Translations under genes and position numbers: made by a program | Part shown: positions 56,555-64,000 of the stretch, one piece after another | Layout of the letters: each line of letters opens with the position of its first letter | How positions within the stretch are numbered: the stretch's first letter is position 1 | NCBI RefSeq assembly: GCF_000143535.2 | Contig: NC_037310.1 | Location: forward strand, 248,001 to 312,000 | From: Botrytis cinerea B05.10 | Lineage: Eukaryota; Ascomycota; Leotiomycetes; Helotiales; Sclerotiniaceae | Direction: 5' to 3' | DNA length: 64,000 nt | Notes under the pieces: generated by a model | Database searches by the model: none | Told to the model about the DNA's origin: nothing | The model's input: the letters and a program-made list of their open reading frames with translations, nothing else

Positions 56555-58798
56555 ATGCGTCTTCACATTCTTTTGGCCTTGTGCCTTTCATTTTGCCAAA
56601 TTCACGCAAGTCCTCTTTTCGGATGGTCCTTTAATCCAATTGCCACACTTCAAGCAGACCTTCTTAAAATCATCAACCAAGCCGAGTGCTTGGTCGCCAC
56701 CAAAGTTTCTATAATCCCATCAATTCTTACCTTTGGAAACAGCAATCCCGTTACATCAAACAAGTGTTCAACAACAAGCGGCAAAACTACCAGCTCTGCA
56801 GCTATCCAAACTTCTCTCTCTTCTCTTCAATCCGTAGCTTCATCTAAATGGAGCTCGCTTCAGAGCTTACTGTCTACAACTACCTCGCTTCCTCCCATCC
56901 TTACCACTAGTTTCACTGCCACAACGGCTAAGCCTACGACCACTTCGAGTGTCAAGTCAACATCAACAACGGCAAATACTGTGTCTTCAACTGCTAAGCC
57001 ATCTTCAATCACCAGCACAGCTTCTTCAACGGCATCCTCGACAAGCAAAACTTCAAGCTCGGCTGTAGCATCAGGAACCCCATGCGCAGGCAATACCGCT
57101 GCTGATAGATCAAAGTGGTGTAACTACTCTACAAGCACTGATTACTACAATGAAGTGCCAGATACTGGTGTCACTCGCGAGGTAAGAACATTTCGAAGCG
57201 ATTGATGACTCTCTCTAACATCGCATTTTAGTACTGGTTCAATGTTCAAGATGGCGTTGCTTCACCTGATGGAATCTCAAGATATGTTCAAACTATCAAC
57301 GGAAGTATCCCAGGACCAACCATCATTGCCGACTGGGGTGATAATGTTGTGGTACATGTGACAAACAGTCTCACTACCAATGGTTCAAGTATTCATTTCC
57401 ATGGTATCCATCAAAAAAATACCAATCAAAACGACGGAGTTCCATCAGTTACTCAATGTCCTATTGCATATGGAGATACTTATACCTATAGATGGAGAGC
57501 TACTCAATATGGATCATCATGGTATCATTCTCACGTTGGTCTTCAAGCATGGGAAGGTGTTACTGGTGGTATCATTATCAATGGTCCTGCCACGGCTAAC
57601 TACGACGAGGATAAGGGAACACTTATGCTTAGTGATTGGGGTCATGAAACTGTTGATGAGCTATATCAAAAGGTTCAAACTGTTGGCCCTCAATCAATGA
57701 CTACAGGTCTTATCAACGGTACCAACGTTTTCGGAGCGGATGGTGCTAGTAATCAAACTGGTTCTCGTTTCTCGACAAGTGTTCAATCAGGCAAATCATA
57801 CAGATTCCGTCTTGTAAATAGTGCCATCGATTCTCAGTTCAAGTTCTCTGTCGATAGTCATACCATGACTGTTATGGCAATGGATTTCGTTCCTATTGTT
57901 CCGTACCAAACTGAGATTCTCAACATTGCTATCGGTTAGTATTATCCTACCCTCATCATCATACGAATCCCCACTAACAAACACCCTTCTCACAGGACAA
58001 CGCTACGATGTAGTCATCACCGCAAACCAAGCATCCGTCGCGTCTGATTTCTTCATCCGTGCCATTCCTCAATCTTCTTGCTCCGAGAACGATAACTCAG
58101 ATAATATCCGAGGTGTTCTCCACTATGGTTCTTCAACCGGTCTCCCTACAACCACCGGCTACACTTTCACCGATGAATGTGTTGACGAACCTGTCGCCTC
58201 GCTCGTTCCATACCTCCCAAAGACCGTCTCATCAGCCTCTAAAAGCCCCGAGGAAGCAGTTACCGTTGCTCAAAATTCCCAAAAACTTTTCAAATGGTAT
58301 CTCAACAACTCCACTTTCCTTTCTGAATGGGAAGATCCAACTCTTCTCATGGTTCAAAACAACGTCACCGCATTCGGGACTCCGGACAATCTCGTCGAAG
58401 TCCCTAACGCAAATGAATGGATCTACCTCGTTATCCACAGCGCTCTCCCCGTTCCCCATCCCATCCATCTCCACGGCCACGATTTCTTCGTCGTGAGCCA
58501 GCAGTCCACCACATTCGATGCCACAACCGCCGTTTCCACATACAATCTTAACAACCCCCCACGAAGAGACGTAGCCACGTTGCCAGGAGGTGGATATCTC
58601 GTTCTCGCATTCGAGACGGATAACCCCGGAGCCTGGCTCATGCATTGTCATATTGGATGGCACACCAGCATGGGATTCGCAATGCAGTTCTTGGAGCGCG
58701 CGAGCGAAATCCCAAAACTGTTGGATACGACGCAGATGCTGGATACGTGTACGGCGTGGAATGGCCATGCTATTATCCAGGAGGATTCGGGGGTTTAG
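56555..58798 (+). CDS. Laccase (multicopper oxidase) with Ser/Thr-rich N-terminal extension
   Basis: Exons 56555-57181, 57232-57934 and 57996-58798 give 710 aa, longer than the usual 560-600. Introns are GTAAGA...TTTTAG (50 nt) and GTTAGT...CACAG (61 nt). A signal peptide (MRLHILLALCLSFCQIHA) is followed by ~155 residues rich in Ser and Thr, then the three cupredoxin domains. All four copper motifs are present: SIHFHGI (Phe where most have Trp), WYHSHVGLQ, HPIHLHGHDFF and HCHIGWHTSMGF. The residue at the axial T1 position appears to be Phe, which in laccases usually goes with higher redox potential. The protein ends in QEDSGV, without the classic DSGL-type processed tail being certain. It oxidises phenols with O2 outside the cell. 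Which paralogue of the lineage is not clear. Confidence 0.93.
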
Positions 58799-60194
58799 AA
58801 TCTGGGATTTGGGGTGTATATTTAATTATTTCTCGTCGTTCTTTTAAAGATTTTTTTTTTCTTCTTTCTATTTATGTTGGATTATGGTGATGCACGCTGC
58901 TGGTTTTAATATATCTGGCAGGGGGGGTGGGAGAAGAAGTGGATATATCATTTCATATTATATATCTAAGATTAGATATGTACTCGAGTAGATAGATGAT
59001 AGATGGATGGGAGTAATGATAATTGATCATTCGTCTAACTTACACAGACGAAAAGAGAAAGAAAGAGATAGATGAGGACAAAGAGGAAGAGATATCAATG
59101 GATAGGTCATTATCATCATTATCATCATCATCATTATGAAATGAAATGAAATGATATCTAAATAATCTAATATAATTGAAAAAAAAATTCAAAGAATTCA
59201 AGGAAAAGATATCTCAACTTAGGTATTTATATATTTGTGATTCCACTATGTTGTAATTTGATTTAATTGAATAAGATGATTTTAGATTTCTGACTCTAAT
59301 CCTCTGAGTATTTTTCGTATATATATATTCTTTTTCCTAACTCTATCTAATTTTTTTTTGTTTAGATTTGTTTTGTTATGTATATATATATAGTATAGTG
59401 AGTTGTATAGTAAATATTATATATAGTATTTGTATCTTTCTTTTTGTGGAATTGGTTTTGGTTTTGGTTTTGATTTGTTTGATTTGAAATGGAAAGAAAT
59501 GAGATTTGAAGTTTAGGATTCTGAGATTTGAGATTTGAGATTTGAGATTGAATTAGATATAGATAGATGATGAAGAGGGGGGAGTGAGGAGGATAGGTTT
59601 GTGGTTTTGAGTTTTTATAGTTTTATTTATTTATATACTTGAGTATATTAATATCGAATTTGTAAATATGCAGATAGATATAAAGATGTAAATATATACT
59701 ATAGTAATACTCAAGTACTATATGAAATTATATAAAAGAAAAAGAAAAAGAAAAAGGGGAGAGAAATAGCTAGTTTCCTATAAAAGATATAAAATAATAC
59801 TATATAGTAGAATTTGAATTCGAAATGAGAAGATAAGGAGAGGACTTGAGGGAGAGAAAGATGATATTCTTTTTCTTCTTTTTTTTTTCCCTTTGTAAAC
59901 TTAGATAGAGATTACGATATACTCTTAACTCTCAATAGAACTCTGGCGCATAGCTTTGAATACAGTAATTCTTAACCAAAAGTGTATAGCGTGAAAGTTT
60001 CTGAGTGAAAGTCACCTACCTAGACATTAACTCATTATAAACGAAACCCCATCAGGAAATCACATGATGACCCCGCCCCCACCATCAAAAACCGCATCCC
60101 ATTTATTCATTACTACTCACATCATATTCTCACATCACATCACATCACATCACATCACATCACCCAATTTTATCATCGCGGAAAGCTCGTCACG
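58799..60194. other. AT-rich spacer and QNS1 leader
   Basis: About 1.4 kb with no gene: homopolymer T and A runs (58850-58860, 59178-59186, 59880-59889), GATTTGA repeats near 59520-59545, (AAAAAG)n near 59736-59756 and (CACAT)n at 60130-60164, 30 bp before the QNS1 ATG. Confidence 0.6.
60130..60164 (+). repeat. (CACAT)n pentanucleotide run upstream of QNS1
   Basis: Seven CACAT units end ~30 bp upstream of the start codon at 60195, probably in the 5' leader or core promoter. A shorter related ATCAC run occurs at 39098-39117. Confidence 0.75.
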
Positions 60195-62622
60195 ATGGGT
60201 CATCTCGCAACCCTCGCAACATGCAATTTGAATCAGTGGGCGCTGGATTTTGACGGCAATCAAAAGCGCATTATTGAGAGTATTCGACGCGCGAAGAAGG
60301 CGGGGGCGTCGTTGAGGGTGGGACCGGAATTGGAGATTACGGGATATGGGTGTCAGGATCATTTGTGAGTGACTTGTCTTATTAGTATTGAGAAGGGAGG
60401 GATGAGGAGGGATGGGGTGTGAGCATTGGGATTTTGAGGTTTGAGGGGTTGAGGGTTTGAAGATTTGAATGATTTGAATGTTCAAATCAAATTCAGAAAT
60501 CGAAGCTTTCTGGTTGCCGGACTTGCCATTTGGACTTTTGAAAGAGCTTTTGAAGAATTTCATTTGAGCTAATTCATGATAGTCTGGAATCAGATACAGA
60601 ATTACATTCGTGGGAATCTCTGGCGCAAATCATTGCTCATGAGGAATGTCAAGAAATTCTACTTGACATTGGAATGCCCGTTCGCCATAAAAATGTGAAC
60701 TATAATTGTAGAATTATCGTTTATAACTCCAGGGTCAGTGAGCTATTAGATATTTTCCTGACGATGAGCTAAAAGTAACGAAAAAACAGATATTACTCAT
60801 TCGACCTAAGCTCTCTCTAGCTTCTGATGGGAATTATCGTGAACAGAGATGGTTCACACCATGGAAAGGAGAGAGAATCGTTGAGCAGTACTATTTGCCA
60901 AGACTGATTACGAAAGTAACGGGTCAACATAAAGTCCCAATTGGAGATGCTGTTATCAGTACTTATGATTCGTGCTTTGGTGCTGAGACTTGTGAGGAGT
61001 TATTCACACCAAGGGCACCACATATAAATATGTCATTGGATGGTGTTGAGATCTTTACCAACAGTAGTGGTAGTCATCATGAGCTTCGAAAGCTAAACAT
61101 TCGTCTTGAACTTATCAAGGAAGCTACTTTGAAGGCCGGAGGCATATATTTGTATGCTAATCAGCAGGGTTGTGATGGAGATCGACTTTACTATGATGGA
61201 TCCGCCATGATTGTTGTCAACGGTAAAGTTGTCGCTCAAGCAAGTCAATTTTCTTTATACGATGTGGAAGTAGTGACTGCCACTGTTGATCTAGAAGAGG
61301 TGAGGGCATATAGAACTTTCAGATCCCGTGCCATGCAATCGAGGGAAACCGCAGCATATGAGAGAATTGAAGCCGGTATGAGCCTTTCGAGTGATGCTGA
61401 GGACGTGAATCCCTCAGTGCAACCCACCAAGGAAATTCCAATCAAATATCACGTTCCTGAGGAAGAGATTGCGCTTGGTCCAGCTTGTTTCTTATGGGAC
61501 TATCTTCGTCGATCTCGTCAAGCGGGATATTTTGTGCCGCTCTCTGGAGGAATCGATAGTTGTGCTACTTCAGTCATAGTTCATTCGATGTGTCGAATCG
61601 TCTATGCAGCAGTCGAGAAAGGGGATAACCCTCAGGTTGTTGAAGATCTACTCAGGATTGTTGGAGAAGAGGAAGATAGCAAATGGCGTCCATCTAGCTC
61701 ACAGGATATTGCCAATCGCATCTTTCATACTGCTTATATGGGATCTCAAAACTCCTCAGCAGAGACTCGAGGTCGCGCTAAGGATTTAGGAGGAAAGATT
61801 GGTAGTTATCATCTTGATTTCAACATTGACACTGTTGTTTCAGCAGTCACCACATTGTTCACAACCGTTACCAGTTACACGCCTAAATACAAAATGTATG
61901 GAGGAACGCCGGCATCGAACTTGGCATTGCAAAACATCCAAGCTCGACTTCGCATGGTCTTAGCTTATCTCTTTGCCCAACTCTTACCTACTGTTCGTGG
62001 AAGAACAAAACCCGGATCTTTATTAGTCTTAGGATCTGCCAATGTCGACGAATCACTCAGAGGTTACTTCACAAAATACGATTGCAGTAGTGCAGATATC
62101 AATCCCATTGGTGCCATTTCCAAAACGGATTTGAAAAGATTCATTCTTTGGGCTAGTACAGAATTTGAAATGCCGCTCCTCCAAGACTTTATTGACGCTC
62201 CACCAACCGCTGAACTCGAACCTATCACCGAGGATTATGTACAGAGTGATGAGGCTGATATGGGTATGAGCTACAACGAGTTATCAATCTACGGTCGTCT
62301 TCGCAAAGTGGATAAATTGGGACCATATGGAATGTGGACCAAACTTCTACATGAGTGGGGTCATGTCCTCTCCCCAAGAGAGATTTATGAAAAGACTAGA
62401 TGGTTCTTTTGGTGCTATTCTATTAATCGTCATAAGATGACTACGCTTACACCGAGTTATCATGCTGAGCAATATTCGCCTGATGATAATCGATATGATC
62501 TGAGACCATTCCTTTACCCAGGCTTCTCGTTTGCGTATAGAAAGATCGAAAAGGCGTTAAGTGCGATGGGAGTAGCTGCGGATAAGAAACCGGAGGTAGA
62601 GGAGGAAAAAAAGAATGAATAG
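60195..62622 (+). CDS. QNS1: Glutamine-dependent NAD+ synthetase
   Basis: Exons 60195-60364, 60583-60733 and 60790-62622 encode 717 aa, the usual length. Intron 1 is long (218 nt, GTGAGT...GATAG); intron 2 is GTCAGT...AACAG (56 nt). The ATG begins [19 protein letters not shown] as in other Qns1. The N-terminal nitrilase-type glutaminase domain has the catalytic Glu in [11 protein letters not shown] and the Cys in [14 protein letters not shown] (about residue 235). The synthetase domain has the ATP pyrophosphatase loop PLSGGIDS (about 359), [20 protein letters not shown] and [12 protein letters not shown]. It amidates nicotinic acid adenine dinucleotide to NAD+ using glutamine-derived ammonia channelled between the domains. 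Cytosolic and essential in yeast. Confidence 0.96.
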
Positions 62623-62821
62623 ATAGATGGTTTCCTAGATTGACAATTGCTAGGTCCGCCTTAGATAATATTAGAAGTCAGTTACACCCAGCTTTTATAC
62701 TTCGTACATCCTTCAATTGGTGATGTACATCAAGAGTCCCCAGCACGACAAGTCCATTGAAGAAACACCAGACCAACCATCCAATTACCATCAAAATTCT
62801 CCATCGCATCTCCGTATTAGA

Positions 62822-63617
62822 TCACGCCCCACCATTCCACCCCTTCACTACCCTCGTCCTCCCCTTCCACTGTTCCCACCTAACTCTGCCCCTACTCCCC
62901 CAAGGCCAAAGCACATGCGTCAGTTTTCCGGTGATTAAATTTATCGCAATCGGTCCATAATGATTACTATCTAATGTTTTCCTCGAATCGGCATTGTCGC
63001 CCTCGACCCAAACGTGCCCCGCCGGTATATCAGCATACGGGTAGGGATAGGGAGCGTGCGTGTAGACGCGGTCACCCGGGAGCGCGATGATTCGTTTTAT
63101 TGCGAGGGTTTCTGGGTGGTAGGGGGATCTGTTTTGAGGAAAGGAAAATTAGCATGAGCATTGGATTTTGGAATTTGCATATTGCTTTTGAACAAAATAA
63201 TGGAGACTGCAAAATTGCATAATAAACATAGGAAAAAGAGAGAAAGAAAAGTAAAGCCCACCTAAAAGAAACAAGCATTCCCCTTTCCAAATCCCTTCCC
63301 TTCCTCCTCTTATCTACTAAACACACATCGCGCGTCAAACTCTCATTGTACCCTGTATTGAGAAAGGGATACATGGAGGCGCCATTGATGATATGCAGCT
63401 CTGCGATATGGTCTTGGAAGAAGATGGATGCGGGGATCCAGGAGGCGATGATGAGGGACCAGTAGGTGAATTCTTTGAGGAAGGGGGGAATTGGGGAGGG
63501 AGTGGGTGTAGGAGAGGAGGTGGAGGCTCTGGGGGAGTTTTTGAAGAGAGATTTGGGTTTGAGAATTGAGGGGAGGGGGAATGAAGAGGATTTTAGGAAG
63601 GTGAAGAGTCGGGACAT
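62822..63617 (-). CDS. IMP2: Mitochondrial inner membrane protease subunit 2
   Basis: Exon 1 is 63617-63262 and exon 2 is 63128-62822, giving 220 aa; the intron (133 nt, GTGGGC...AACAG) restores GMLVSFRSPYHPETLAIKRI. A basic presequence precedes one membrane helix (YWSLIIASWIPASIFF). The signal-peptidase S26 motifs are NGASMYP with catalytic Ser81, and AIKRIIALPGD with Lys130. The 49-residue Ser-Lys spacing suits Imp2 better than Imp1. VEGDNADSRKTLDSNHYGPI and HVLWPW follow as in Imp2. The complex removes sorting signals from proteins of the intermembrane space. The gene is convergent with QNS1 (200 bp). The coding strand goes from C-rich at the 5' part to G-rich at the 3' end. Confidence 0.92.
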
Positions 63618-64000
63618 GGTTTTTGGAGAGGGAGGACGAGGAGGAGGGGCATTTTGGAGGGGAGGGGAGGGAAGGCTGAGGTGAGGGTGGGAAAATGTGG
63701 TGGTTTCTCAGCCTTGTGCATGGGTGGGGTGGCTCGGTGGATCGTGGAGAGAGCATCGATCTTCTGGGTATCGATTCATCCCATCGAAAAACACCTGATA
63801 AAGCATTCGTTCATTGTTTGGGAATTTAAAAAGATAATAATTGAACGGGCAATGGTTCTTATTTCCAATTCGAAGGTGTTCGAAATATACAAAGGATATA
63901 CATTTGATTTCGAGGATGAGGATGAGGACGAGAGAGCGGATTTCGATTTTCAAATTGGCTTTCCTACACTCCCCTCCTTGGCGGATTGGAGAGTCCTATC
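63618..64000. other. Upstream region of IMP2 to window end
   Basis: G-rich purine sequence (GGGAGG-type) directly upstream of IMP2, then AT-rich sequence. No gene can be supported before the window edge. Confidence 0.4.

Overview
The window is nuclear DNA of a filamentous ascomycete. The protein-coding genes carry many short GT-AG spliceosomal introns (41 to about 400 nt, mostly 50-80), often with a CTAAC/CTAAT branch site. Gene content (fungal-type NTE1, a GMC oxidoreductase, a three-exon laccase, DUF7708 and DUF7025 proteins) and AT-rich, microsatellite-filled spacers point to a Leotiomycete, most likely Sclerotiniaceae (Botrytis/Sclerotinia type). That placement is inference from style and content, not a database match.

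Left part (1-20.7 kb): a 5'-truncated unknown gene; an AAA+ ATPase of the DUF7025 class whose frame is broken at an A8 run; a DUF7708 protein with a P-loop-like C-terminal part lacking Walker A; a mitochondrial carrier resembling yeast Mme1; a secreted cellobiose-dehydrogenase-like GMC oxidoreductase; guanine deaminase with a UaY-type site and a GATA site upstream; the phospholipase NTE1; and eIF2-alpha, divergent from NTE1.

Middle (20.7-35.8 kb): a gene-poor stretch with degenerate ~83-bp repeats, then three small lineage-type genes. Two of these share an N-terminal Cys/His signature and a 5'UTR intron ending next to the ATG; the third is disordered and ends in a polybasic stretch plus a CaaX-like CSIL. 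An aquaporin, a PA-TM-RING ubiquitin ligase and a VPS62-like protein follow.

Right part (35.8-64 kb): spacers very rich in microsatellites surround a mitochondrial thioredoxin-like protein, an L-rhamnose mutarotase-like protein, Elongator subunit ELP6, ribosomal protein L37 (four exons, first coding exon 4 nt), a CSC1/OSCA-type channel, a small secreted protein, a laccase with a long Ser/Thr-rich N-terminal extension, glutamine-dependent NAD+ synthetase and mitochondrial inner membrane protease subunit 2. Two near-identical GC-rich element copies lie in opposite orientation at 38.5 and 45.7 kb, the second at the start of a ~207-bp tandem repeat.

The genes do not form one pathway. They are mostly housekeeping and membrane/secretion functions with a few lineage-specific inserts. 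The most striking global pattern is that several genes switch on the coding strand from strongly C-rich early to strongly G-rich at the 3' end.

Exon borders were inferred by eye from splice signals, frame continuity and family alignment, without transcript evidence.
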